Positions 9,221 through 18,982 of a stretch of DNA of 64,000 bases are shown piece after piece (the stretch's first letter is position 1; each line of letters starts with the position of its first letter). Both the position numbers and the translations under genes were made by a program. Location of the stretch: positions 5,201 through 69,200 of the forward strand of contig JAIVFU010000032.1 in assembly GCA_020829485.1 (NCBI GenBank), in the 5' to 3' direction. The notes below the pieces were generated by a model, which ran no database searches, had not been told where the DNA came from, and saw nothing but the letters and a program-made list of their open reading frames with translations. The stretch is from Nostoc sp. CHAB 5834. Its GTDB lineage: Bacteria; Cyanobacteriota; Cyanobacteriia; Cyanobacteriales; Nostocaceae.

Positions 9221-9459
9221 GGCTTTACTTAAGAATTTGATTAATTTTATCGTAACCTATCATCAAAAATATTGTTAAAGCAATTCAATAGCAGAATACA
9301 GTTATGTTAAGCATTGATTGTAAATTAAAGGGTTTAATACCCCACCATAAACTTAGCTCTGAGAAGGAGTGGCTCCGACTTGGCTCGTTTCTAGTAGGGG
9401 TTTAAATCCCCGTCTAAAAATGCCTTTAATGTTGGTAGTTTTAAGCTAATTCACAGTAG

Positions 9460-10470
9460 TTAATCTTCAACCGCTACATAAGGTTGTGGTTCCTGCAATC
9501 GTTGAGCAATTTGTTCTCGTCGATACTTTGCAAGTTCGCTGTAAAGCCTCTTTCGAGAGAGATTCACACTGCCAACAGGCTCATGCTCTAGCAGTGTATG
9601 CCAAGGGGAAAACAATATACCCTCATCTAAACGTTTGCGTTCTTCAAAGTCAAATTTCTGACTAGGAATGTGGACAGTTGCAACTTTAATAAACGGGGAA
9701 TCTGCTTCTTGCCATTCTTTAACGTGGTCTTCAATCGGCGTTTTTTCATCATCTACATAAAACTGAATTAAAAAGTCAAAAGACGCTTCTCTCCCTTCTT
9801 CAGTCAAATATTTGACGAGTGTTTCTCGGAGGTAATTTTCTGATTCTGGAAGTGTTTCTGGTGGTTGTTCCGGCTGTTGAGATTTGACAGAAAATTTTAC
9901 AATACGATTACCAAACTTAAACGGAGCCATGCTCCAATATTGAATCAAAAGCGGATTTCCTACCTTGTGGCTGACAATTTTTTGCAAGATAGCAAAGGCG
10001 TAACCAAGTTCCTCCAGGCGCTCTGGGGTAAGTTCTCCACTACCTGCTTTGGAGATATCAGCATAATCACGAACGTCTTTGGTAAAGAAAGTAGGATAAT
10101 TGTTGAGTATAAAATCTTGAGTTTTTTCTTCATCATCCAGCACTTTTTGCCCGTCCACATTCATCACCTTGATGGCGATACCGCGAACATCAGGCTGGCT
10201 ATCGGAGTGAAATTTACCACGTTTTTCAGGCGCACCACCACTAGAGAAACGAATCCATACAGGATAGGTTTGAGGCGTTTTGAACAAACCTACTCTCAGA
10301 TCTTCAGAAAGATTGGGTTCAATGATAAACTCTCCCGAAAGGAGTCCATGACTTTTGCTGTGAATTTGGCGGAGGTCTGGGCCGGTTTTTTGTTGAGCTT
10401 GGAGACTACCTGCTATAATGTCGTCGATGATTGCTTCTTGCTCAGTGGTAGATGACGTTGGGTTAGTCAT
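9460..10470 (-). CDS. Catalase-family heme protein (small, catalase-like domain)
   Basis: This 336-residue protein is shorter than a classical 480-residue catalase. It has the distal segment SKSHGLLSGEF, the VRFS-like motif PVWIRFSSGGAP, DVRGIAIKVMNVDG and FILNNYPTFFTKDV, all in catalase-core order. A proximal Tyr is likely in RKRLYSELAKYRRE near the C-terminus. Relatives in bacteria are annotated as catalase family proteins and some occur near lipoxygenases. No lipoxygenase is seen here. It is followed upstream, 38 bp away on the same strand, by the cyclo-ligase gene, so the two may be cotranscribed. Confidence 0.88.
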   Translation of the reverse strand: MTNPTSSTTEQEAIIDDIIAGSLQAQQKTGPDLRQIHSKSHGLLSGEFIIEPNLSEDLRVGLFKTPQTYPVWIRFSSGGAPEKRGKFHSDSQPDVRGIAIKVMNVDGQKVLDDEEKTQDFILNNYPTFFTKDVRDYADISKAGSGELTPERLEELGYAFAILQKIVSHKVGNPLLIQYWSMAPFKFGNRIVKFSVKSQQPEQPPETLPESENYLRETLVKYLTEEGREASFDFLIQFYVDDEKTPIEDHVKEWQEADSPFIKVATVHIPSQKFDFEERKRLDEGILFSPWHTLLEHEPVGSVNLSRKRLYSELAKYRREQIAQRLQEPQPYVAVED

Positions 10471-10508
10471 AAAACATTTGATAATGTGTCTTCATTATCC
10501 TTAATCCT

Positions 10509-11087
10509 TCAGCCTTTCTGAGTCAATCCGGTTTCCGTAGAAACAGCTTGTAGTGGTTTATCCCAAGGTTCAATAAGTATTTCAGACAAATAGGCAAACT
10601 CAAAGACGATTCCGATAGTCGGCTTTGTCTGCCACTGTGGTAAACTGAGCAAGCGATCGTAATATCCACCGCCATAGCCCAGGCGATATCCTTGATAGTC
10701 ACAAGCGACACTGGGGACAAGAATCAAATCCACTTCAACCGGATTTAAGATGGGAGCGTCGGGATGTGGTTCATTAATGCCATAAGCGCCGCTTTGGATA
10801 GAATCACTCGGTGTCCAAATATGCCAAGATAGGGATTTTTTATCAATGCAGCGAGGAAATCCCCAACGGTATTTGGTGTTTGCAAATAGTGGACTGAGAT
10901 CGGGTTCTTGGCGAAAGCTGAAATAAGCGAGTATTGTTTTTGCTTGGGTAAACAAAGTAGAGTTTTGTAAATGAGAGCATAAGCGATCGCTTTTTTCTCT
11001 CCACTCTCCAACGGGCATTGATTGACGGGTTTTGAGTAGAGTGCGCCGTAGTTCTACTTTATTTAGTTGATAATTAACTTTGTCCAT
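10509..11087 (-). CDS. 5-formyltetrahydrofolate cyclo-ligase
   Basis: This 192-residue enzyme converts 5-formyl-THF to 5,10-methenyl-THF using ATP. The diagnostic motif RLGYGGGYYDRLL is present, together with the N-terminal KVELRRTLLKTRQSM, the FPRCIDKKSL strand and DLILVPSVACDYQG. Length is normal for the family. It starts with ATG and lies upstream of the catalase-like gene on the same strand. Confidence 0.95.
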   Translation of the reverse strand: MDKVNYQLNKVELRRTLLKTRQSMPVGEWREKSDRLCSHLQNSTLFTQAKTILAYFSFRQEPDLSPLFANTKYRWGFPRCIDKKSLSWHIWTPSDSIQSGAYGINEPHPDAPILNPVEVDLILVPSVACDYQGYRLGYGGGYYDRLLSLPQWQTKPTIGIVFEFAYLSEILIEPWDKPLQAVSTETGLTQKG

Positions 11088-11169
11088 GAAAATTTATAGC
11101 GTCAAACAAATAAGCTGGGCATCGCCCAGCTTATATCAGCCTACACTCACCAGTACATTGTTATCAAAA

Positions 11170-11569
11170 ACTTGGGTCTAAAACCCCGTAGTTCTACGAC
11201 GGCTTTTGGTAAAATAGGGCTAGTGGAAGGGTAATCAACCACTTAAAAAACCCAATTGCTGCCTAATACGCAGACGCTGTACCTTCTCCCAAGGGGAGAC
11301 GCTAACGCGAAGACAATTGAATCTTGTGGGTTCTACAAGTTGTTCTAGTAGTGCTTTTGCACAGCCTAAAAGTAGATAAAAGATTCACAGGCACTAGACG
11401 ATCGGCATTAAACAAAAAACAAATTTTGCAGCAATGCAACTACGGTAGGGCATACCGAAAGTTAAAGCTTGAGGAGAGAACCACCTCTGGGTTAGGTAAC
11501 GCAAGGAACCTAATTTAAGTGGACTCGTTGAATCAAGAATCCTCACGCCTTTAGGCTGAGGAGTGTCAA
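11170..11569. mobile_element. Deleted IS200/IS605-type element (ends only, omega-RNA-like tail)
   Basis: The left side carries a subterminal hairpin (aaaaccccgtagttctacga, then cggctttt) followed by ggtaaaatagggctagtg, as at left ends of cyanobacterial IS605 elements. The right side (about 11440-11569) has gagagaaccacctctgggtt, aacgcaaggaacctaattta, and finally tgaatcaagaatcctcacgc plus a hairpin and gaggagtgtcaa, the typical right end of tnpB elements where the omega RNA is encoded. No tnpA or tnpB frame survives. The right tip overlaps the stop codon of fcl. A Nostoc interspersed repeat lies inside (about 11283-11314). The assignment is from memory of such ends. Confidence 0.6.
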
Positions 11570-12510
11570 ACAGCGTGTTGACGATACCATTCAATGGTAT
11601 TCTTTAACCCTTGCTCAAAGCCCACCTGAGCCGTGAAATTAAAGGCAAGATTTGCCCGTTCAGTATCTAAACAACGGCGGGGTTGACCATTAGGCTTGTC
11701 AGTTTGCCAAACAATTTCACCCTTAAACTCCATCAATTCGCAGATTAGAGTTACTAAATCAAGGATGGAGATTTCATAACCTGTTCCCAAGTTAACTGGT
11801 TCCGATTCGTTATAGAATTGAGTTCCCATAACAATCCCCCGCGCTGCATCTTCTGAATACAAAAACTCACGGGTGGGACTACCATCACCCCAAACTGGAA
11901 GTTGCTTTTCTGCCTTAATTTGGGCTTCGTGAACTTTGCGAACTAATGCTGGAATAACGTGAGAACTTCCTGTGTCAAAGTTATCTTCTGGGCCATATAA
12001 ATTTACTGGCAGGAGATAAATCCCATTAAAACCGTACTGCTGGCGGTAAGATTGCAATTGGACTAAAAGGGCTTTTTTTGCAATACCGTAGGGGGCGTTG
12101 GTTTCCTCTGGGTAGCCATTCCAAAGATCATCTTCTTTGAATGGCACCGGGGTAAATTTAGGATAGGCGCAGATTGTGCCAACACAAACGAATTTTTCTA
12201 CTCCAGCTTGATAGGCAGCGTGAATTAGCTGCGTTCCCATGATCAAATTATCGTAGAACAACTCTGCGGGTTTTTCACGGTTTAGACCGATACCCCCAAC
12301 ATGAGCTGCTAGGTGGATAATTACGTCTTGCTGGTCAACTGCGCGTTGGCAATTTTCCCAAACACGCAAATCACAATCACGCGATCGCGTTACTGTAATC
12401 TTCTCACGATCAGCCCCTGCTTTACACAGTTGATCTATCACCTGACGACCTAGAAACCCCGACCCACCAGTGACAAGAATGCGTTTATTTTTTAATTCTA
12501 AGGCGGTCAT
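11566..12510 (-). CDS. fcl: GDP-L-fucose synthase (GDP-4-keto-6-deoxymannose epimerase/reductase)
   Basis: This 314-residue short-chain dehydrogenase makes GDP-L-fucose from the product of the neighbouring gmd. The Rossmann motif is [15 protein letters not shown] and the catalytic Tyr-Lys pair is in [12 protein letters not shown]. Further family motifs are [26 protein letters not shown] and [10 protein letters not shown]. Its start lies 23 bp from the end of gmd on the same strand, so the two form an operon. The stop codon coincides with the right end of an IS605-type remnant, which may have changed the last residues; the C-terminus ends EWYRQHAV. Confidence 0.96.
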   Translation of the reverse strand: MTALELKNKRILVTGGSGFLGRQVIDQLCKAGADREKITVTRSRDCDLRVWENCQRAVDQQDVIIHLAAHVGGIGLNREKPAELFYDNLIMGTQLIHAAYQAGVEKFVCVGTICAYPKFTPVPFKEDDLWNGYPEETNAPYGIAKKALLVQLQSYRQQYGFNGIYLLPVNLYGPEDNFDTGSSHVIPALVRKVHEAQIKAEKQLPVWGDGSPTREFLYSEDAARGIVMGTQFYNESEPVNLGTGYEISILDLVTLICELMEFKGEIVWQTDKPNGQPRRCLDTERANLAFNFTAQVGFEQGLKNTIEWYRQHAV

Positions 12511-12533
12511 ATTTTTATCCTCAGTGGTGCGAA

Positions 12534-13619
12534 TCAGAAGTGCAAAACACCCAGTTGTTGACGAATAGTGGCAATATCTAATGGAAATTGCGAACCATTT
12601 CCATTGGGTGAAGTGTGACCCAATGCTTGTAAATCTGCTTCCACCATTAAGAAAACTAGTTCTTCAAAGGTTACTGATGGTGCCCAGCCCAACTTCTCTC
12701 GTGCTTTGGTAGCATCGCCAATCAACAACTCTACCTCAGATGGACGGAGGTAACGCTCATCAAACTCTACATAATCTTGCCAATTGAGATTTACATAACT
12801 AAATGCTAGTTCTAAAAACTCGCGTACCGAGTGGGTTTCACCAGTAGCAATTACGTAATCGTCTGGCTGGTCTTTCTGCAACATTAACCACATTGCTTTG
12901 ACGTAATCCTTCGCATAGCCCCAATCTCGCTTTGCGTCTAGATTACCCATGTAAATTTTTTTCTGCTTACCAGCAACGATACCAGCCACTGCTCTAGTAA
13001 TTTTGCGGGTTACAAAGGTTTCACCCCGTCGTGGTGACTCGTGGTTAAAAAGTATGCCATTACAAGCAAACAAATCATAAGACTCACGATAATTTATAGT
13101 TTGCCAGTGGGCGTAAACTTTCGCACAGGCATAAGGGCTGCGGGGATAAAAGGGCGTTGTCTCAGTTTGAGGTATTGCTTGTACTAAACCGTACATTTCT
13201 GAAGAACCCGCCTGGTAAAACCGCACCTGAATTCCGGTACGGTGTTGATAGTCCCGAATTGCTTCCAACAGACGCAACGTTCCCATTCCGACAGCATCCA
13301 CCGTGTATTCTGGTGAATCAAAGCTTACTCTGACATGGGATTGAGCGCCCAGGTTGTAAATCTCTACTGGCTGGACTTCTTCTAAAATGCGTCGCAGCGT
13401 CGTACCATCTGTCAAGTCACCATAGTGAAGAAACAACCGCACTCCCTCTTTGTGGGGGTCTTCGTAAATGTGATCGATGCGGTCTGTGTTAAAGGTAGAA
13501 GTCCGGCGAATAATGCCATGAACCTCATAACCTTGTTCCAACAGAAACTCACTTAGATATGAACCATCTTGACCAGTAATACCAGTAATCAACGCTCGCT
13601 TTAGTTGCGTCATACTCAA
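12534..13619 (-). CDS. gmd: GDP-mannose 4,6-dehydratase
   Basis: This 361-residue enzyme converts GDP-mannose to GDP-4-keto-6-deoxymannose. The NADP-binding motif is [19 protein letters not shown], the family segment [13 protein letters not shown] follows, and the active-site region is [14 protein letters not shown] with Tyr-Lys in [31 protein letters not shown] and [19 protein letters not shown] are also present. Length is normal. It precedes fcl in a two-gene operon for GDP-fucose, presumably feeding the neighbouring glycosyltransferases for extracellular polysaccharide. Confidence 0.97.
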   Translation of the reverse strand: MSMTQLKRALITGITGQDGSYLSEFLLEQGYEVHGIIRRTSTFNTDRIDHIYEDPHKEGVRLFLHYGDLTDGTTLRRILEEVQPVEIYNLGAQSHVRVSFDSPEYTVDAVGMGTLRLLEAIRDYQHRTGIQVRFYQAGSSEMYGLVQAIPQTETTPFYPRSPYACAKVYAHWQTINYRESYDLFACNGILFNHESPRRGETFVTRKITRAVAGIVAGKQKKIYMGNLDAKRDWGYAKDYVKAMWLMLQKDQPDDYVIATGETHSVREFLELAFSYVNLNWQDYVEFDERYLRPSEVELLIGDATKAREKLGWAPSVTFEELVFLMVEADLQALGHTSPNGNGSQFPLDIATIRQQLGVLHF

Positions 13620-14065
13620 TTATCCCTTATTGTCTTTGATTAAAAAGTTACAGCCAATCTGATACAACCTAGCAGCTAATTGCTCAATTGCCTAATGGGA
13701 AACCTACGAGTTCTTGTTGTTAAGACACTTTCACTGTCAATAGATATACTTAATAAAAAGTAATTTAACACGTCAGTTTTCTTAGATATATCAAGATTGT
13801 TTAATTATGTATATTTCTTTTATTAAATAGATAAAGATTCTTTTTGTGTACATTATTTTTTTGTCAAAACTTCATATATCTCTGGTTTGGTGAAGACTGA
13901 TTGAAGAAGAATTCAGGAGCGGAGCCGGAGATGCTCTGCCTCCGGTCAGCAATCTTGATGTACAAGACGCGCAAGGGATGCGAATTCGCTCTAAGCGAAC
14001 GCGAATGCGTCTCTAAGAGTTGCTATGCCGTTGGTGTACCCCGACTCTTAAGCAAGCTAAATGTA
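13620..14065. other. A/T-rich leader upstream of gmd plus Nostoc palindromes
   Basis: No gene is supported. The part next to gmd (13740-13870) is A/T-rich and is where its promoter should lie. Beyond it are several GC-rich palindromic repeats (ggagccggagatgctctgcc; gcgaattcgctctaagcgaa) of the Nostoc interspersed class. Short frames here are products of those repeats. Confidence 0.5.
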
Positions 14066-14247
14066 TATAGGAATCGTATTTGATTTTTGAAATTATCTGC
14101 GTGGTGCGCCTTCGCGTTCGCGTCTCTGAAAGAGAAGCGTCTCGCAGAGAAGCGCAGGGCAAGCGCGATAGGCGGGGAGTAGGGAATAAGGAATTAGGCT
14201 TTTCGAGTTTTACCGAGCTTTTTCAGAAATCAAATATTAGTCCTATA
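14066..14247. mobile_element. MITE-like element, TATAGGAATCG family, copy A
   Basis: The terminal inverted repeats are tataggaatcgtatttgat at the left and its imperfect complement atcaaatattagtcctata at the right. The 182-bp copy shares both ends and inner flanks (aattaggcttttcga; gagctttttcagaaatcaaa) with the copy at 22526-22654. The middle differs: this copy carries a GCGTTCGCG-type Nostoc palindrome block where the other carries GGGAGTA tandem repeats. Confidence 0.75.
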
Positions 14248-14317
14248 GGACTTACGCACTGACAAGAAATACCAAATATGAATCAAGGTTAAAAACTATA
14301 TCTTTCGTAAGGGCACA

Positions 14318-14396
14318 GCAATGTTCCCTACAGCATGGTCTATTTACGTAGTTTACCGCCGTAGGCATCGCAGGATCATTAAGAAAAGCCTGAAAA
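14318..14396 (+). repeat. About 79-bp dispersed repeat, copy 1
   Basis: A segment including cagcatggtctatttacgta and ccgccgtaggcatcgcagga recurs in reverse orientation at 27199-27276 with only a few differences. Both copies lie beside an aggacttacgcact end (14248 here), so they are parts of one dispersed element. Confidence 0.75.
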
Positions 14397-14547
14397 CTTC
14401 CTATTTTAGGTAATTCACATCACGATGCAAAATTAAACTTTTGGCAAAAATCAGAATAAGAGCAAAGATGAACAATCCTTTAGTCTTAGGGAAATAATTG
14501 GTATTTAGGGGCATTAACTGCCCCACAGAATTGACCCTAAGTAGTTC

Positions 14548-15303
14548 TCAGTATGCCCCGTTATTTTTGGGCAGAATGACCACATCAACAGTTTTCAAGA
14601 TGATCCATAAATCAAGCCAGAGATTCCTAAACCTAGCATAATGCAGGTCTATTTGGACTCGCCGAGGGTAGGGAATATCATTACGCCCAGACACCTGCCA
14701 CAAACCTGTAATTCCTGGACGGATCGTTAAAATCTCATCAATGTAAGAACCGTATTTTGGCAGTTCTTCTGCTACTAAGGGTCGGGGGCCAACCACACTC
14801 ATGTCCCCTTTTAAAACGTTCCAGAACTGGGGAAATTCGTCTAAGCTAGTAATTCGCAAAAATCGACCAATTTTGGTAATCCGGGGGTCTTGTTTCAGCT
14901 TAAAACTGCTTTCAAATTCTTGTCGCAATTCGGGCGATGTTTCCATCATTTGCATGAGGATTTCGTCAGCATTGCTTACCATTGTTCGGAATTTAATACA
15001 ATTAAACGTTTTGTAATTTTTCCCTACCCGTTCCTGGACATAAAAAATTGGGCCTTCTGAGCTGAAAGCAATCAGCAAGGCCAAAATTAAGTAGACGGGC
15101 AAGAACAAAATTAACACCGACAGCGAAAACACTATATCGAACAGTCGTTTGGCAAACTCTCCGTTTAAACCCTGAAAAGATAAACCTTTGGGTTTAACTT
15201 TTGGTATCTTCGTTTTTTGACCGCGTTTTAAGAAACGCGTAGACGTTCTGGTGTCTTCCCTTACGCCTCGCTTGCCGGAGAGGAGTGAGCTCTGGGCAGT
15301 CAT
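14548..15303 (-). CDS. Undecaprenyl-phosphate sugar phosphotransferase (exopolysaccharide)
   Basis: This sugar transferase of about 251 residues initiates lipid-linked polysaccharide synthesis. After a basic N-terminus there is one membrane segment (FDIVFSLSVLILFLPVYLI) and the catalytic core: GPIFYVQERVGKNYK, CIKFRTMVSNAD, DPRITKIGRFLRITSLDE, PQFWNVLKGDMSVVGPRPL and IRPGITGLWQVSGRND. The frame can begin at a GTG at 15330, but AAGGAG lies just before the two ATGs at 15306 and 15303, which fixes the start near 15303. It lies downstream of the GT4 gene on the same strand and upstream of gmd-fcl, forming a polysaccharide cluster. It is a paralogue of the protein at 7122. Confidence 0.93.
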   Translation of the reverse strand: MTAQSSLLSGKRGVREDTRTSTRFLKRGQKTKIPKVKPKGLSFQGLNGEFAKRLFDIVFSLSVLILFLPVYLILALLIAFSSEGPIFYVQERVGKNYKTFNCIKFRTMVSNADEILMQMMETSPELRQEFESSFKLKQDPRITKIGRFLRITSLDEFPQFWNVLKGDMSVVGPRPLVAEELPKYGSYIDEILTIRPGITGLWQVSGRNDIPYPRRVQIDLHYARFRNLWLDLWIILKTVDVVILPKNNGAY

Positions 15304-15413
15304 CATACTCCTTAATAATCCACACCACACATAGTCCCAATATTAAAGCCAAAATGAGGTGCTTCTGGGGAAAATTGCCAAAAGCCTAAAAAATAAGACG
15401 TTATTCAAGACCA

Positions 15414-16586
15414 TCATTGCAAAAATGGTCTTTTTTCGTTGCATTTGTTTACAAAATCTAAATAACGATCTGCAAAAATTTGCGGTGAGAACTGCGCGGC
15501 GTGCGATCGCATATACTCGGAACTGAACGAACCCTCATACACTTCAAACTTTTCTACTGCCTCCACCAAAGCCGCTTCTGTTTGCGTCCTGAAGAATATA
15601 CCTGTCCCTGTATCCGCACCAGAGCGAATATCTCGCACTGTTTCTAAAGCACCTCCTGCACCGTAGGCAATCACTGGCGTGCCACAGGCTTGTGCTTCCA
15701 CTAGGGCAATACCAAAATCTTCACAAGCTGCATATACAAACGCCTTTGCCCTAGACATATATTTTTTTACCACATTATCGGGTTGCCATCCCAGTATTTG
15801 GATATTAGAGTTTGCCATCTCACGAATCTTATTCACTTCATCTCCTGTACCAATGACTACTAATGGTCGTTTTAGTTGATTAAAAGCCTTAACAATCAAC
15901 GATATTTGTTTGTAACTCACTAACCGGGAAACTGTCAGGTAAAAATCCTCTTTTTCAGACAGAAATGGAAATTGAGCAATATTCACTGGTGGGTAAATGA
16001 CTGTTGCTTCTCGTCGATAGCAACGCCAAATCCGCCGAGCTGTATGCTGCGAGTTGGCAATGAAATAATCAACGCGATTGGCACTCAATACATCCCACTG
16101 GCGCAAACGATGTAATAAATATCGCGTCGCCCACCCAGCGACACCACTACCCATTTTGCTGTGGCGCAGATAATCAAAAGTCAAGTCCCAGGCATAGCGC
16201 ATAGGGCTGTGACAGTAGCAAATATGCATCTGTTCGGGAGTGGTAAGAATCCCTTTGGCAACAGCGTGGGATGAAGACAGAATTACATCATAATGCCGCA
16301 AATCAAGTTGTTCAATTGCTAAAGGCCACAAAGGCAAGTATTTTTGTATACCGTTACGGGCAGATGGAAAGTTTTGGAGAAACGTCTTGCCAATTTGACG
16401 CTTGTATAAATAACTTTCAGGATTACTGGATTCAAAATCGATGAGGGCATACAAATCAGCATCAATGTGATTCAAAATTTCTCGGACAACGAGTTCTGAA
16501 CCACCGGTGGCTTTGGGTGTCAGCCACTCATGAACCAGAGCATATTTCAAGGGCACAGCTAAACAATTCACGCATTCAAAATTCAC
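15414..16586 (-). CDS. GT4-family glycosyltransferase
   Basis: This GT-B fold glycosyltransferase of about 380 residues probably adds a sugar to a lipid-linked polysaccharide intermediate. The N-terminal domain begins KYALVHEWLTPKATGGSE, with CYCHSPMRYAWDL in the acceptor domain. The C-terminal donor domain has YLTVSRLVSYKQISLIV, the conserved FGIALVEAQACGTPVIAYG motif and an E-x7-E pattern. The longest frame starts at a GTG at 16586, inside a tandem 15-bp repeat; since relatives start directly before KYALVHEW, a GTG at 16556 or TTG at 16550 is also likely. It lies 84-111 bp upstream of the sugar transferase, consistent with an operon. Confidence 0.9.
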   Translation of the reverse strand: MNFECVNCLAVPLKYALVHEWLTPKATGGSELVVREILNHIDADLYALIDFESSNPESYLYKRQIGKTFLQNFPSARNGIQKYLPLWPLAIEQLDLRHYDVILSSSHAVAKGILTTPEQMHICYCHSPMRYAWDLTFDYLRHSKMGSGVAGWATRYLLHRLRQWDVLSANRVDYFIANSQHTARRIWRCYRREATVIYPPVNIAQFPFLSEKEDFYLTVSRLVSYKQISLIVKAFNQLKRPLVVIGTGDEVNKIREMANSNIQILGWQPDNVVKKYMSRAKAFVYAACEDFGIALVEAQACGTPVIAYGAGGALETVRDIRSGADTGTGIFFRTQTEAALVEAVEKFEVYEGSFSSEYMRSHAAQFSPQIFADRYLDFVNKCNEKRPFLQ

Positions 16587-16907
16587 GCATTCAAAATTGA
16601 AGATAGCTTTCTTAGAGGATGTTTGGAAAGTCCTATTGTCGGTATAAAGTCACAGCGAAATACTTTTCAAACAACCTCTTAGACTCCGACTGAAAATTTT
16701 TCCTCTTGTGATTAATAATTAATGGGAAGTGCCCTAGATTAGCAAATGGGACGCAATCTTTCGCTCAGAGGTTCCAGATGGATGCTGCAACCTGATAATC
16801 TCAGATTGGGAATTGGGCATGGGGCATTGGGCATTTCCTTCTGTCCCTAGTTCCTAATCCCCAATATCCACCCCCTTGATGAAAAATCATATAGAAAAGG
16901 CGAATTT
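16587..16907. other. Divergent intergenic spacer with small inverted element and GGGCATT repeats
   Basis: The spacer separates the leftward glycosyltransferase from the rightward reductase. It holds the small inverted element at 16612-16682 and short tandem repeats of the GGGCATT/GGGAATT type at about 16806-16838. No gene is seen. Confidence 0.55.
16612..16682. mobile_element. 71-bp MITE-like element (TTAGAGGATGTTTGGAAAGT ends)
   Basis: The left end ttagaggatgtttggaaagt pairs with the right end acttttcaaacaacctctta as an imperfect 20-bp inverted repeat. The ends resemble those of the element at 20113-20292 (taagaggatgttttaaaagt), so both probably belong to one transposon-end family. Confidence 0.65.
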
Positions 16908-17852
16908 ATGCGAATTCTGATTATGGGCGGTACTCGGTTCATTGGTGTCTATTTGACTCAACTACTAGTGGAACAAGGACATGAGGTGGTGCTGTTCAAT
17001 CGGGGAAATCGGCCAGCACCTTCTTTAGAGGGAGTAGGACAAATTATAGGCGATCGCACTGATGCTACTCAATTAAAGGCAAAGTTATCACAAGAAAACT
17101 TTGATGTCATTTTTGACAATAATGGACGGGAACTTACTGATACTCAACCACTAGCAGAGATTTTTCAAGATCGAGTGCAACATTTTGTCTATATGAGTTC
17201 TGCGGGGGTATATCTCAAATCTGACCAATTGCCCCATGTAGAAGGCGATTCAGTAGATCCTAAAAGTCGCCATAAGGGTAAACATGAAACAGAAGCTTAT
17301 CTGACTCAATTGGGATTACCTTTTACTTCCATTCGTCCTACTTATATTTATGGGCCTCGTAATTATAATGAGTTGGAAGGCTGGTTTTTTGATAGAATTG
17401 TACGCGATCGCCCCATTCCCATCCCCGGAAATGGCTTGCATATCACCCAGTTTGGTCATGTAAAAGACTTGGCACTAGCAATGACTAAGATTTTGGGGAA
17501 TAAACAAGCCATAGGACAGATTTATAATATCTCTGGCGATCGCTTCGTCACTTTTGATGGTTTAGCCCGTGCTAGTGCTGTAGCGGCTGGCAAATCACCC
17601 GATGCTGTAAAAATTGTCCATTACGACCCGAAAAAGTTTGATTTTGGCAAACGCAAAGCTTTTCCGATGCGAGTGCAGCATTTCTTTGCTTCGGTGAACA
17701 AAGCACAAACAGAATTAAACTGGCATCCTGAATATGATTTGATTTCTGGGTTACAAGATTCTTTGGAAAATGACTATTTAGCTAATGCAAAAGATAAAGC
17801 TGATGTTGATTTCTCTGTAGATGAGGAGATTTTACAAGCGTTGTCAACTTAG
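16908..17852 (+). CDS. NAD-dependent epimerase/dehydratase, CSP41-like
   Basis: This 314-residue Rossmann-fold protein starts MRILIMGGTRFIGVYL, with the GGTRFIG variant of the nucleotide-binding loop seen in cyanobacterial homologues of the plastid CSP41 RNA-binding proteins. Other segments are VVLFNRGNRPAP, VYMSSAGVYLKSDQLPHVE and RPTYIYGPRNYNELEGWFF. The usual catalytic Tyr-Lys spacing is not clear, which fits the CSP41 group. It is monocistronic. Its stop codon TAG lies inside the terminal repeat of the element at 17849-18050. Whether it is an enzyme or an RNA-associated protein cannot be decided here. Confidence 0.85.
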   Translation: MRILIMGGTRFIGVYLTQLLVEQGHEVVLFNRGNRPAPSLEGVGQIIGDRTDATQLKAKLSQENFDVIFDNNGRELTDTQPLAEIFQDRVQHFVYMSSAGVYLKSDQLPHVEGDSVDPKSRHKGKHETEAYLTQLGLPFTSIRPTYIYGPRNYNELEGWFFDRIVRDRPIPIPGNGLHITQFGHVKDLALAMTKILGNKQAIGQIYNISGDRFVTFDGLARASAVAAGKSPDAVKIVHYDPKKFDFGKRKAFPMRVQHFFASVNKAQTELNWHPEYDLISGLQDSLENDYLANAKDKADVDFSVDEEILQALST

Positions 17853-18050
17853 GGACTTCCAAGAAATAAATTATCCAAATAAACGTAGACGCGGAGCGGC
17901 TTGCCGCAGGCTACCACAGAGACAAGGCAGCGCGCGCGGTCTTGGGGGTTTCCCCCATGAGCGACTGCCGCACAGAGAACACAGAGAGAGGAGAAATAGA
18001 GAGAGTTTTTGCGTCAGTTTTGGAACATTTTTTTATTTGGAAGTCCCTTA
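17849..18050. mobile_element. MITE-like element, AGGGACTTCCAA family
   Basis: The left end ttagggacttccaa pairs with the right end ttggaagtccctta. Both arms continue as A/T-rich sequence (aataaa; tttttttattt). The 202-bp interior contains GC-rich Nostoc repeats and a purine-rich run. The left terminal repeat includes the stop codon of the upstream gene. A single end of the same family lies at 40733-40760. Confidence 0.7.
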
Positions 18051-18211
18051 GAGCCAGGGCGAATAGAATTTGCGGCTACACAGGCTTTTGTCCGCCTCTG
18101 CGGACTAAGGTAAAATTAACGGTTTGAAACCCAGGATCGGTAGCTTTTGTTTGTGTAGACGCGGTTTCTAACTGCCCGTTTCGCGTTAAGTTGACTGATG
18201 CGATCGCACTT

Positions 18212-18937
18212 TCACAACTCATCAGGGTTAACGCCTAACTCTCGCAGTTGTGCTGCTAATCTGTTAGCACGTTGACTTTCTCGTTCGAGGGGCGTGGGAA
18301 GCCAATTCCCAGATGCATCATACCAACGTAGCCACAACCGCTCAATTCGTTGGTAAGTCCCTTGCCAAAGTCCTAAGCCCAGTTCCAAACCCGGCATCCA
18401 CACCCGTGGGGTAGTCAAGTCCAATTCGCTGTAACTATCTGCAACTAATTGGAATACTTGGAGTTTATCTGTGTAGCGGTCAAAGACAATGTAGTAAGGA
18501 ACTCGCAAAATCCGCTCATAAACTTCCCATTTGGTCGGCGGTTGGTTAATCTCCCGCAGAGTTTGTCCTAAGTCTTCTTTTTCCGTGCCAGGAGAAAGCA
18601 ATTCTACCACGACAAAAGGAGCAACCCCTTCTTGCCAGATGACATAACTCAGACGCAAGTTTTGCTGTTCGTAGAGACGCGAAACTCCCACAGCAGCAAA
18701 CCAGTCTGGGCGTTTATACCACAGTGTATGCCGGAGGTCATAGTAAAGGTTTAAGTCAGTGGCAACAAATACCTCCTCTGCTGGATAGTTAGGTGGACAG
18801 AAGGTTTCGCGCAGAAGTTGGGGTTGAAAAAGGTGAAATTCGTCAGGCAAACCAGAGTCCTCCGGGTATTCACTGGGAAGATTGTACATGGTGGGTAGGG
18901 TTTCTTTTGGAGGGCGCGGCGGGTCTGTTTGGTACAT
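18212..18937 (-). CDS. Uma2 family (DUF820) PD-(D/E)XK nuclease-like protein
   Basis: This 241-residue protein has the Uma2 core: DWFAAVGVSRLYEQ, PFVVVELLSPGTEKEDLGQ (catalytic Glu region) and the strand YYIVFDRYTDKLQVFQLV. The family is greatly expanded in cyanobacteria and predicted to be a nuclease of the restriction-endonuclease fold; real substrates are unknown. An ATG at 18889 (MYNLPSEY) is a possible shorter start. No partner gene is adjacent. Confidence 0.88.
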   Translation of the reverse strand: MYQTDPPRPPKETLPTMYNLPSEYPEDSGLPDEFHLFQPQLLRETFCPPNYPAEEVFVATDLNLYYDLRHTLWYKRPDWFAAVGVSRLYEQQNLRLSYVIWQEGVAPFVVVELLSPGTEKEDLGQTLREINQPPTKWEVYERILRVPYYIVFDRYTDKLQVFQLVADSYSELDLTTPRVWMPGLELGLGLWQGTYQRIERLWLRWYDASGNWLPTPLERESQRANRLAAQLRELGVNPDEL

Positions 18938-18982
18938 ATTAGGTATATACTTTTGAAGATTTAATATTTAAATTAACTGCTT

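Noticed and set aside
9865..10455. 196-residue plus-strand frame over the catalase-like gene
   Set aside because: It is antisense to a strongly supported protein with catalase motifs, so it is a shadow.
13901..14262. Two 60-residue frames downstream of gmd's promoter region
   Set aside because: They are composed of Nostoc palindromic repeats and part of a MITE-like element; neither looks like a protein.
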